Shown in pieces: positions 1 to 7,993 of a stretch of 38,641 nucleotides of DNA. Under the pieces are notes generated by a model. That model had not been told where the DNA came from, made no database searches, and was given only the letters and a program-made list of their open reading frames with translations. Numbering within the stretch: position 1 is the first letter of the stretch; each line of letters opens with the position of its first letter. Source of the DNA: an uncultured Prevotellaceae bacterium (GTDB lineage Bacteria > Bacteroidota > Bacteroidia > Bacteroidales > Bacteroidaceae); contig OMRP01000021.1 in the NCBI GenBank assembly GCA_900313615.1, positions 1 through 38,641 on the forward strand. Reading direction: 5' to 3'. Both the position numbers and the translations under genes were made by a program.

Positions 1-717
1 GTACGCGACATTGACTGGAACGTTACGGCGCGCTTCCATAAACCTTTCGTCAAGGTGTTTGAGGAAGAGCGTGAACTAACCGTCATGCTCCTCTGCGATG
101 TGTCGGGATCTCTCGACTTCGGTACTCAAAAGGTGAATAAACGCGATATGGCTACCGAGATAGCCGCCACGTTGGCGTTCAGTGCCATACAGAACAACGA
201 CAAGATAGGTGTCGTGTTCTTCTCTGATAAGATAGAAAAATATATTCCACCTAAAAAAGGAAGGAAACATATTCTTTATATCATTCGCGAAATGCTCGAT
301 TTTCAACCTGAGAGCAAGAAGACGGATGTTAAAATGGCCATTGAATTCCTGACTCAGGTGATGAAAAGACGTTGCACGGCTTTTATCCTCAGTGACTTCT
401 ATGCCAGGAGCGATTTTGACAATGCGCTGACCATCTGTAATCGTAAGCACGATGTTGCTGCCATTCAGATTTACGATCAAAGGGCCAGAGAATTGCCAGC
501 CGTGGGATTGATGACCGTGCGTGATGCCGAAACAGGCCATGAGATGGTCATTGACACATCGAGCAAAAAACTGAGAATGGCACATACGGCATATTGGATG
601 GGACGTCAAGCACAACTTAGACAGACGTTTTCGAGAAGCAATGTAGACCACATCTCCATTGCCACGAATGAAGACTATGTGAAAAAACTGATGGCCCTTT
701 TTGCTATGAGGGCTTAA
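1..717 (+). CDS. DUF58 domain protein of the Bat operon (5' partial)
   Basis: The frame is open from base 1, so the true start lies upstream and only the C-terminal part (about 238 residues) is present. The first visible residues, RDIDWNVTARF, followed by FEEERELTVMLLCDVSGS, are the classic DUF58 signature just before a von Willebrand A-like fold; DVSGS is a MIDAS-type DxSxS motif. DUF58 proteins are usually encoded between a MoxR AAA+ ATPase and BatA/BatB VWA proteins, and the genes downstream fit that order. A moxR gene is therefore expected just left of the window (inference). The family's role is unclear; it is thought to act with MoxR in envelope protein maturation or stress tolerance. 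The stop lies 15 bases before the next gene. The GTG at base 55 is internal and should not be taken as the start. Confidence 0.93.
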   Translation, partial: VRDIDWNVTARFHKPFVKVFEEERELTVMLLCDVSGSLDFGTQKVNKRDMATEIAATLAFSAIQNNDKIGVVFFSDKIEKYIPPKKGRKHILYIIREMLDFQPESKKTDVKMAIEFLTQVMKRRCTAFILSDFYARSDFDNALTICNRKHDVAAIQIYDQRARELPAVGLMTVRDAETGHEMVIDTSSKKLRMAHTAYWMGRQAQLRQTFSRSNVDHISIATNEDYVKKLMALFAMRA

Positions 718-732
718 ACAAGAAAAAGGAAA

Positions 733-1806
733 ATGAAAAGGATATTCGTCATATTGGCATTATTGGGAATGGCATTTCACATGGCGGCACAACAGCCGAC
801 CATTGAAGCGCGTATTGATTCCATGCAGATGCTCATCGGCGAACAAGTACATCTAACCCTATCTGTGGCCGTGAAAGAGGGGCAACAGGTGGTGTTTCCA
901 TTCTACCAGCGTACGCAGATGCTTACTCCCGGTGTAGAGGTGTTGGAAATGACAGAGGTGGATACCGCCCATATAGACAATGACATGCAACGGTTGTCAT
1001 GTACGTATACGCTCACATCGTTCGAAGACACCATTTATTACTTGCCGCCCATGAAAGTGATGGTCGATGGCAAGGAATACAATAGTAAGAATCTGGCGCT
1101 CAAAGTACTGACACTTGAAGTGGATACGGTTCATCCGGAGCAATTCTTTCCCCCTAAAGATGTTCAGGACAATCCTTTCCAATGGAGTGATTGGAGTGGT
1201 ATGTTTTGGATGGCTTGGCTACTGCTTATCTTGTCAGCTCTGGCATATTATGTTTACACACGCATCAGAGACAACAAAGCAATCGTGCCGCCAATCAAAT
1301 TCGTGCGTAAAGCGCTGCCTCACCAAAAAGCCATGAAGGAGATCGAGAATATCAAGCAGCAACGTATGTCTTCTTCTGAAAACCAAAAGGAATATTACAC
1401 ACGCCTGACTGATACGCTGAGAGTATATCTACAAGAACGATTCGGGTTCAATGCCATGGAGATGACATCTGATGAAATCATCGAACGGCTGAACCAAGAA
1501 GAGGACAAGACGAAGATAGATGAGCTAACCGAACTCTTTAGAACGGCAGACTTGGTAAAATTCGCCAAGCACGAGGCCCTTATCAACGAGAACGACAGAA
1601 ATCTAGCCAATGCCATCGCTTTCATTGATAGCACTAAACGCGAAGATGTGCCCACTGTGGAACAGATAAAGCCGCAACTCACGAAGGAACAGCGCTTGAA
1701 CAGACGCACAAGGATGATTGGACTGATTTTGTTGTCTCTGCTTGCTATAGTGGCTGTGGCAATTGTGGTATATATAGCATGGCAATTATATTCCCTTTTG
1801 GGTTAA
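733..1806 (+). CDS. Bat-operon membrane protein with signal peptide and two TM segments
   Basis: A 357-residue protein begins with an N-terminal signal peptide (MKRIFVILALLGM..., ending near AAQ). A periplasmic beta-rich region runs to about residue 150, a TM segment spans about 157-175, a charged helical cytoplasmic region covers about 185-320, and a second TM lies at about 328-352. The position between the DUF58 gene and batA, and the layout of extracytoplasmic domain, TM and helical tail, resemble the DUF4381-type proteins found at this position in other Bat/MoxR operons; this is similarity of context and layout, not a confirmed domain hit. It probably forms a membrane complex with the VWA proteins. 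Spacing is 15 bases on each side and an AAAAGGAAA-like purine run precedes the ATG. Confidence 0.85.
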   Translation: MKRIFVILALLGMAFHMAAQQPTIEARIDSMQMLIGEQVHLTLSVAVKEGQQVVFPFYQRTQMLTPGVEVLEMTEVDTAHIDNDMQRLSCTYTLTSFEDTIYYLPPMKVMVDGKEYNSKNLALKVLTLEVDTVHPEQFFPPKDVQDNPFQWSDWSGMFWMAWLLLILSALAYYVYTRIRDNKAIVPPIKFVRKALPHQKAMKEIENIKQQRMSSSENQKEYYTRLTDTLRVYLQERFGFNAMEMTSDEIIERLNQEEDKTKIDELTELFRTADLVKFAKHEALINENDRNLANAIAFIDSTKREDVPTVEQIKPQLTKEQRLNRRTRMIGLILLSLLAIVAVAIVVYIAWQLYSLLG

Positions 1807-1821
1807 TAGAAAAAAGGAAAA

Positions 1822-2820
1822 ATGGAATTTGTCAATAAAGGATACCTGTTTCTGTTACTGCTGCTCATTCCGTATGTGCTGTGGTACTGCTTATATAGGA
1901 AACATGCGACCCCAACCATGCGTATGAGTGATACGCATGCCTATTTGGCTGTGGGTAAATCATGGCGCACAAGGCTCATCCATCTGCCTATGGTGCTCAG
2001 AATGCTCACGTTTACCATGTTGGTGCTGATATTGGCCCGGCCACAGACACACCATTCTTGGGGGACACGCACTGTGGAAGGTATTGACATCATGTTGGCA
2101 ATGGACGTGTCGACGAGTATGCTGGCTGAAGACCTGCGCCCCAATCGTATGGAGGCGGCGAAAGATGTGGCTGCGGAATTTATATCGGGACGTCCAGATG
2201 ACAATATAGGTCTGACTATCTTCGCAGGAGAAGCATTTACTCAATGCCCCATGACCAACGACCACCAGTCGTTACTCAACTTGTTGCATAACGTACGTAC
2301 TGATATTGCAGCTCGTGGTCTCATAGAAGATGGAACGGCGGTAGGCATGGGACTTGCCAATGCCGTGAGCCGTTTAAAAGACAGCAAGGCAAAAAGTAAA
2401 GTCGTGATTCTACTGACCGACGGCTCAAATAACCGCGGTGACATTTCACCACTCACTGCAGCGGAAATAGCCAAGAGTTTGGGCATCAGAGTCTATACCG
2501 TGGGAGTGGGGACCAACAAAGTGGCGCGCTATCCATTGCCCGTTGGAGGAACCGTACAGTATATCAATGTGCCTGTGGAAATAGACACGAAGACACTAAG
2601 CGAAATAGCACGGACAACAGATGGAAAATTCTACCGCGCTACGAATACGGATGAACTGAAACAGATTTATCAAGACATCGACACATTGGAAAAGACGAAG
2701 TTTGACGTCAAGAAATTCTCCAAACGCAACGACGCATACCAACCGTTTGCTGTCATTGCCATCTTGGCTTTGTTGCTCGAGATACTACTCCGACTGACTA
2801 TACTAAGAAGAATACCCTGA
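1822..2820 (+). CDS. batA: BatA, VWA-domain inner-membrane protein
   Basis: A 332-residue membrane-anchored von Willebrand factor A protein. Two TM segments lie at about residues 8-23 and 58-72, the VWA domain covers about 88-285, and a C-terminal TM lies at about 308-328. The MIDAS metal site is intact: DVSTS at 95-99, a threonine in the EDGTAVGMG segment, and LTDGSNNRGD for the distal aspartate. BatA and BatB paralogues sit side by side in Bacteroidetes and are thought to form a complex; the operon name comes from aerotolerance work in Bacteroides fragilis, and the biochemical function remains unsettled. The start is supported by an AAAAAAGGAAAA purine stretch and 15-base spacing from the previous stop. 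batB follows 23 bases downstream. Confidence 0.93.
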   Translation: MEFVNKGYLFLLLLLIPYVLWYCLYRKHATPTMRMSDTHAYLAVGKSWRTRLIHLPMVLRMLTFTMLVLILARPQTHHSWGTRTVEGIDIMLAMDVSTSMLAEDLRPNRMEAAKDVAAEFISGRPDDNIGLTIFAGEAFTQCPMTNDHQSLLNLLHNVRTDIAARGLIEDGTAVGMGLANAVSRLKDSKAKSKVVILLTDGSNNRGDISPLTAAEIAKSLGIRVYTVGVGTNKVARYPLPVGGTVQYINVPVEIDTKTLSEIARTTDGKFYRATNTDELKQIYQDIDTLEKTKFDVKKFSKRNDAYQPFAVIAILALLLEILLRLTILRRIP

Positions 2821-2843
2821 CGTAATAAATAAGGAAGAAAGAA

Positions 2844-3860
2844 ATGTTCAGATTTGAAAATCCTATTTTCCTCTATCTGCTGCTTATCCTGCCGTTGCTT
2901 TGGATGCTGTGGAAGGTGAGCCGCAGAAGGCAAAAAAAAGACATAGGGAAATTCGGCGACCCTCAACTGGTGGAACAGATGATGGAAAACCGTTCTTCTT
3001 ACCGCCCAACCGTGAAGTTCTGGCTACTCATGGCTGCTTTGGCGCTTCTCATCGTGATGTTGGCTAGACCGCAGATGGGGTCTAAAATAAGCACCGAACA
3101 GCGACAGGGCATTGAGGCCATCATTGCTCTCGACATATCCAATTCAATGCTTGCAGAAGATGTGAAGCCCTCACGACTTGATAGGTGCAAGATGATTGTG
3201 GAGAACATGGTCGACCATTTTGTGGACGATAAGGTAGGGCTGGTCGTCTTCGCTGGCGACGCATTTGTGCAACTGCCGATAACTACCGACTATGTATCTG
3301 CCAAGATGTTTATGCAGAACATTTCTCCCTCCCTCATCGCATCACAGGGAACCGACATAGCTACAGCCATCGACTTATCCATGAAATGCTTTACGGCCGA
3401 TGAGCATACCGGAAAGGCCATTATCATTATAACAGATGGTGAAGACCACGAGGGTGGAGCGCTCGAGGCGGCTCAAGCTGCCGCCGACAAAGGTATTCAG
3501 GTGTTTGTGCTCGGTGTTGGCAACAGTGCCGGCGCCCCTATACCAGTCCAAGGTGGAGGCTATATGACAGACAACACTGGTGAGACGGTAATGACGCGGC
3601 TCAACGTACAGATGTGTCAGCAGATAGCAGATGCCGGAAAAGGCATATATATACATGTAGACAACACCTCCAAGGCTCAAGAGAAATTGGATGAGCACAT
3701 TGCAAAAATGCAGAAAGGTGAGCTCAACTCAGTTATCTACAGCGAATACGATGAGCAATATCAAGCAGTGGGTATCATTGTCTTGTTGTTACTTATTATA
3801 GAGGTATGTTTATTGGAAAGAAAAAACAAATTCATCAACAAATTCAAGTTCTTCAAATGA
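2844..3860 (+). CDS. batB: BatB, VWA-domain inner-membrane protein
   Basis: A 338-residue paralogue of the preceding BatA with the same topology: TM segments at about residues 7-23 and 58-73, a VWA domain at about 88-290, and a C-terminal TM near 306-325. The MIDAS motif DISNS lies at about 97-101, followed by an SQGTDIATA threonine segment and ITDGEDHEGG. The sequence around the DxSxS motif (MLAEDVKPSRLDRCK) closely matches BatA (MLAEDLRPNRMEAAK), which supports origin by duplication. The stop TGA overlaps the batC ATG (ATGA at 3857-3860), so translation is probably coupled. The exact substrate or partner is unknown. Confidence 0.93.
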   Translation: MFRFENPIFLYLLLILPLLWMLWKVSRRRQKKDIGKFGDPQLVEQMMENRSSYRPTVKFWLLMAALALLIVMLARPQMGSKISTEQRQGIEAIIALDISNSMLAEDVKPSRLDRCKMIVENMVDHFVDDKVGLVVFAGDAFVQLPITTDYVSAKMFMQNISPSLIASQGTDIATAIDLSMKCFTADEHTGKAIIIITDGEDHEGGALEAAQAAADKGIQVFVLGVGNSAGAPIPVQGGGYMTDNTGETVMTRLNVQMCQQIADAGKGIYIHVDNTSKAQEKLDEHIAKMQKGELNSVIYSEYDEQYQAVGIIVLLLLIIEVCLLERKNKFINKFKFFK

Positions 3861-4693
3861 AAAAGGTTGATATGATAATATCGGAATACCGCAAGGCGCT
3901 GTTTGTCATTGCCTTGGCTTTCATTCCTATCTTGTCATGGGCTGACAGCGACAGGCAGTTTGTGCGTAGTGGCAACAAATACTACCGTGCCGAACAATAC
4001 GACAAGGCTGAATTGGAATACAAGAAAGCACTCTCGGCTAATGACCAGAACACACAGGCCATGTATAACCTTGGATGTGCGATGATGATGCAGCAGCAGG
4101 ATTCCATGGCGATAGAACAATTCAAAATGTCTGGTTCGGCTGAAACCAATAAGGTGAGGAAAGCCATGTCATATCATAACATAGGCGTCATATTCCAGAT
4201 GCACCAGGAATATGACAAGGCTATAGAGTTCTATAAAGAGGCTCTACGTAACAATCCACGTGACCACGAAACACGCTATAATCTGGCATTATGTCAGCAG
4301 TTGTTGAAGAACCAGCCGAAACAGAACCAAAATCAAGATAAGCAAAACCAAGATAAGGACAAACAAAACCAAGATAAAGATAAAAATAAAGACAAGCAAA
4401 ACCAAGACAAAGATAAACAGAATCAAGACAAGGATAAGCAAGATCAGAACAAAGATAAGCAAAATCAAGATAAACAGAACCAAGACAAAGATCAACAAAA
4501 TCAAGATAAGCAGGACCAAAAAGATAAGCAAGACCAAAAACAACAAGGTCAGCAAGGTGAACAAAAGCAGATGAGTCGCGAAAATGCCGAGCAACTCCTT
4601 AATGCAGCGGTACAGGATGAGAAAAATACTCAGCAGCGACTGCAAAAAGCCATGCAACAACCACAACGTAGGGGACTGCAGAAGAATTGGTGA
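3857..4693 (+). CDS. batC: BatC, TPR protein with long Asn/Gln/Asp/Lys repeat tail
   Basis: The start is placed at ATG 3857, where an ATGA overlaps the batB stop and a signal-like hydrophobic segment follows (residues about 13-29, ending SWA); the ATG at 3806 in the same frame lies inside batB and would spoil the signal. This gives 278 residues. TPR repeats occupy about 33-150 (for example AEQYDKAELEYKKAL and HQEYDKAIEFYKEALRNNP). From about 155 to 250 the protein is an extremely hydrophilic low-complexity run of NQDK/DKQ units, followed by a short helical tail. BatC is the expected TPR partner in the operon, presumably extracytoplasmic. The repeat tail is encoded by near-identical direct DNA repeats and could vary in length between strains. 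Confidence 0.88.
   Translation: MKKVDMIISEYRKALFVIALAFIPILSWADSDRQFVRSGNKYYRAEQYDKAELEYKKALSANDQNTQAMYNLGCAMMMQQQDSMAIEQFKMSGSAETNKVRKAMSYHNIGVIFQMHQEYDKAIEFYKEALRNNPRDHETRYNLALCQQLLKNQPKQNQNQDKQNQDKDKQNQDKDKNKDKQNQDKDKQNQDKDKQDQNKDKQNQDKQNQDKDQQNQDKQDQKDKQDQKQQGQQGEQKQMSRENAEQLLNAAVQDEKNTQQRLQKAMQQPQRRGLQKNW
4315..4560 (+). repeat. Tandem AAnCAAGAyAA-type coding repeat in batC
   Basis: About 245 bases of degenerate tandem repeats built from codons for Asn-Gln-Asp-Lys and Asp-Lys-Gln, for example AACCAAGATAAGGACAAACA. The repeat keeps the batC frame and the units are multiples of three bases, so copy-number change would lengthen or shorten the tail without frameshift. The opposite strand reads as an artificial hydrophobic ORF, which is only a shadow of this composition. 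Confidence 0.85.
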
Positions 4694-4718
4694 CAATCAC
4701 AAAAGACTCTAAACTGAC

Positions 4719-7292
4719 ATGATGAGAAACAAATATACAATAGCGTTCATAATCGTCCTTTGCATTTCGCAGATGACGGCTGCACAAAGACTGTCGGTCA
4801 ACGTACCAGGTAGGGTGCAGGTGGGCGAGACTTTCCGTCTGGAATATTCCATCAACACTGTCGACGTGAATGGCGAGTTAAGGTTGCCGGAAATGCCCGA
4901 CGGTCTGGAGGTCGTGTTCGGACCGAGTGTGTCAAGGCAGCAGAGTTATAATATCTATAACGGACATGCTTCGAGCCAGGCTTCTATAACATATACGTAT
5001 ATGCTGATGGCCAAAAAAGCGGGAACGTTCAATATACCAGCGGCACACCTGAACGTAGGAGGCAGCAATGTGGCATCAGCGCCTGTCAAAGTGACGGCTA
5101 CCGGGGCTGCCCAACAACACCAAGGTACACGATTCCACCAAGAAGAGGAGGAACAGCACCACCTCCGGGCTGCAGGTGCACCAGTCACTCAGCGCGATTT
5201 GTTTATCAGGGTCTCCGCCAATAAAACAAGAGTCCATGAACAGGAGCCTATACTGCTTACCTACAAAGTGTATACATTGGTTGACCTAACACAACTTGAA
5301 GGTAAAATGCCCGAACTCAATGGATTCCACTCTCAAGAGGTTGAATTACCGCAGCAGAAGACATTCCATACGGAAACGGTAGATGGACGAACCTATAGGT
5401 GTGTCACGTGGAGCCAATATGTGATGTATCCGCAGATGACAGGAACTCTGGAGATACCCAGCATCACCTTTAAAGGTATAGTGGTGCAGGAAAACAGAAA
5501 TGTTGACCCGTTCGAAGCTTTCTTCAATGGGGGGTCTGGATACGTGGAGGTGAAACGCGACATCGTGGCGCCAGGCTTGACGGTTCACGTTGACCCGCTT
5601 CCACAACGACCCGCCAATTTCTCGGGTGGTGTGGGACATTTCAATATCTCCGCACAAATCGACAAGGCTGAAGTCAAGGCTGGCGATCCTGTGAATATCC
5701 GTGTGGTTGTGGGTGGAAACGGCAATCTAAAACTACTAAAACAACCTGAAGTAAACCTGCCGAAAGACTTCGAGAAATATGAAGCGAAGATTACAGACAA
5801 GACGAAACTCACATCGAACGGGGTGGAGGGAAACATGGTGTACGACATTCTCACCGTACCACGCCACCAAGGCAACTACACCATACCACCTATTGAGATG
5901 ACTTATTATGACACCAGTGCGAATCAATATCGTACAGTGAAGACACAATCGTTCACGGTGAATGTGACTCCTGGCGATGGTGGAGACGAAGTGGAGGACG
6001 AAGGTGAAATGAAGGTGAAGGACATCTATCCCATTAGAACGGGAAAGACGGAACAGCACTCACTAGACGACTATTTCTTCATGTCACCTTGGTACTGGAT
6101 ATGGATTATCATTCCCCTTATGGTATTTGTGGCACTTATGATGGCCTTCCACAAGAGGGCTGTCGAAAGAGCCAACATCGGTAAGATGAGAGGCAAAAAA
6201 GCCAACAAAGTAGCAATACGCCGTCTCAAGAAAGCCAACCAACTCATGGGTGAGGGTAAGAATAGCGAATTTTATGATGAAGTTCTGCGAGCACTTTGGG
6301 GGTATGTTGGCGACAAGATGAACATGCCAGTGGCCGAGCTCTCTCGCGAGAATGTCATGCAAGAACTTAGTAGCCGTGGTGTGAGCGAACCTGTAGCCAA
6401 CGAGTTTGTCGGTGCCCTAGACGAATGTGAGTTTGAACGCTATGCGCCGGGCGACCCCATGGGTAACATGTCGAAAACATATAATTCGGCTATGAACGCC
6501 ATAACGAGAATAGAAAACGAAATAAAAACGGCTAAGACCAAGAATAAGACTGGATTATCAGCGTTTCTGATTATGGCATTGTGTCTACCACTTTCAACTA
6601 TGGCCATCACAAAAGAAAATGCTGACACAGAATACAATAAAGGCAATTACCAACAAGCCATCCACGATTATGAAGAACTGCTTCACAAGGGTGTTAGCGC
6701 CGATTTGTATTTTAACTTGGGAAATGCATATTACAGGACAGACAACATCACACGGGCCATCATCAACTACGAGAGGGCTTTCAAATTGTCCCCGGGAGAT
6801 GAGGACATTCGGTTCAATTTGCAATTGGCCCAGTCGAAGACTATTGACAAAATTTCACCTGAGTCGGAGATGTTCTTCGTGACGGGCTATCACTCGTTGG
6901 TAAACTCAAAGAGTATCGACCAATGGGCATATTTGGCTATCGGAAGCATCATTACGATGTTGGTGCTCGTCCTTATTTACTTGTTCTCTGGGAATGTCAT
7001 CTTGCGTAAGGTGGGCTTCTTTGGCGCGGCATTTATGTTGTTGTTGTTCATTCTCTCGAATATATTCGCCTATCAGCAACGACGACAGCTGAAAGAGCGT
7101 GACACTGCCATAGTCACCACACCTACGGTAAACGTGAGAAAGACGCCGAAGACAGATGCTGCCGCAGCATTTGTCATTCATGAAGGAACGAAAGTGAAAA
7201 TCATCGACAAGTCAATCAGTGATTGGATGTCGGTCAAATTGGCTGACGGACGAGAAGGATGGTTGCTCACTAATCAAGTGGAGGAAATTTAA
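4719..7292 (+). CDS. BatD-BatE fusion protein (BatD + TPR + SH3b)
   Basis: An 857-residue protein that joins what are often two genes. The BatD part has a signal peptide (about 1-22), extracytoplasmic beta-rich domains to about 440, a TM at about 457-478 and a helical cytoplasmic section to about 605. A second signal-like hydrophobic segment follows (about 608-629, MALCLPLSTMA), then TPR repeats (about 633-710), two TM segments (about 734-757 and 764-785) and a C-terminal SH3b-like domain (TVNVRKTPKTDA... GREGWLLTNQVEEI), which is the usual BatE layout. An in-frame ATG at 6573 could mark the ancestral BatE start region. The fusion is seen directly, as there is no stop between the halves; whether it is general in this lineage I cannot tell. 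The PAP2 gene follows after 5 bases. Confidence 0.88.
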   Translation: MMRNKYTIAFIIVLCISQMTAAQRLSVNVPGRVQVGETFRLEYSINTVDVNGELRLPEMPDGLEVVFGPSVSRQQSYNIYNGHASSQASITYTYMLMAKKAGTFNIPAAHLNVGGSNVASAPVKVTATGAAQQHQGTRFHQEEEEQHHLRAAGAPVTQRDLFIRVSANKTRVHEQEPILLTYKVYTLVDLTQLEGKMPELNGFHSQEVELPQQKTFHTETVDGRTYRCVTWSQYVMYPQMTGTLEIPSITFKGIVVQENRNVDPFEAFFNGGSGYVEVKRDIVAPGLTVHVDPLPQRPANFSGGVGHFNISAQIDKAEVKAGDPVNIRVVVGGNGNLKLLKQPEVNLPKDFEKYEAKITDKTKLTSNGVEGNMVYDILTVPRHQGNYTIPPIEMTYYDTSANQYRTVKTQSFTVNVTPGDGGDEVEDEGEMKVKDIYPIRTGKTEQHSLDDYFFMSPWYWIWIIIPLMVFVALMMAFHKRAVERANIGKMRGKKANKVAIRRLKKANQLMGEGKNSEFYDEVLRALWGYVGDKMNMPVAELSRENVMQELSSRGVSEPVANEFVGALDECEFERYAPGDPMGNMSKTYNSAMNAITRIENEIKTAKTKNKTGLSAFLIMALCLPLSTMAITKENADTEYNKGNYQQAIHDYEELLHKGVSADLYFNLGNAYYRTDNITRAIINYERAFKLSPGDEDIRFNLQLAQSKTIDKISPESEMFFVTGYHSLVNSKSIDQWAYLAIGSIITMLVLVLIYLFSGNVILRKVGFFGAAFMLLLFILSNIFAYQQRRQLKERDTAIVTTPTVNVRKTPKTDAAAAFVIHEGTKVKIIDKSISDWMSVKLADGREGWLLTNQVEEI

Positions 7293-7297
7293 CAATT

Positions 7298-7987
7298 ATG
7301 GACTGGCAGCCTATCATTGACGCCGACTGGAGGGCTCTCTCTTTCTTCAATGGGAGCGACTCTCTGTTTCTCGACGGGTTTATCGCCACACTGACGTCGG
7401 GGTGGACATGGTTGCCGTTATATGTGGGATGGCTTTACTTGGTGGTGAAGAACAATGAGGTGCCAAAGGTCGTGGCCATTATTGTGTCTGCTCTGTGTTG
7501 CCTGTTGCTCACTGAAGGTGTGGCCGAAGGAATTGTGAAACCCATGGTGGCACGCCCACGCCCCCTCAACGACCTTCAGATGGGGCACTTGGTGGATGTG
7601 GTACAGGGCGTTACAGCCAACGATTACAGTTTCTTCTCCGCCCATGCTGCGAACACGATGGGGTTGGCGCTGTTCTTTTGCCTTTTGGTGAGAAATACAT
7701 TGTTCTCAGTGGCGATGTGCATATGGACGCTAATGAATGGATATACGCGACTATATTTAGGTATGCATTTTCCATTTGATGTGCTTTCTGGATTTATATG
7801 GGGGGCATTTTCGGCACTGCTAGTTTATTCAGTTTATCATTTTGTTGAACGGCGTCTGGCTCCAAAGGGCAATTACATCTCCACGCAATACACCAAGACG
7901 GGTTTCAGCCTGGTCGACATCGACGTGGTGCTTTGCCTCTTTGCCCTCTGTTTTATCTACGCCTTGTTTAGGGCATTGTTCTTTTAA
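7298..7987 (+). CDS. PAP2-family membrane phosphatase (first copy)
   Basis: A 229-residue, multi-TM type 2 phosphatidic acid phosphatase-family protein. The three active-site motifs are present: KPMVARPRP (Kx6RP, residues 81-89), SFFSAHA (a PSGH variant, with Phe for Pro and Ala for Gly; His116), and TRLYLGMHFPFD (SRx5Hx3D-like with Thr for Ser; Arg151, His157, Asp161). Family members dephosphorylate lipid phosphates such as undecaprenyl pyrophosphate, phosphatidylglycerol phosphate or lipid A; the substrate cannot be told from sequence alone. It lies 5 bases after the batDE fusion and 6 bases before queA, so it is almost certainly co-transcribed with both. A second PAP2 gene occurs at 12894. 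Confidence 0.9.
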   Translation: MDWQPIIDADWRALSFFNGSDSLFLDGFIATLTSGWTWLPLYVGWLYLVVKNNEVPKVVAIIVSALCCLLLTEGVAEGIVKPMVARPRPLNDLQMGHLVDVVQGVTANDYSFFSAHAANTMGLALFFCLLVRNTLFSVAMCIWTLMNGYTRLYLGMHFPFDVLSGFIWGAFSALLVYSVYHFVERRLAPKGNYISTQYTKTGFSLVDIDVVLCLFALCFIYALFRALFF

Positions 7988-7993
7988 GAAAGG

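Noticed and set aside
4289-4696. 135-residue hydrophobic ORF on the minus strand
   Set aside because: It is the mirror of the NQDK-coding repeat in batC; its Leu/Ile/Val runs are produced by repeat composition, and no ribosome site or promoter faces it.
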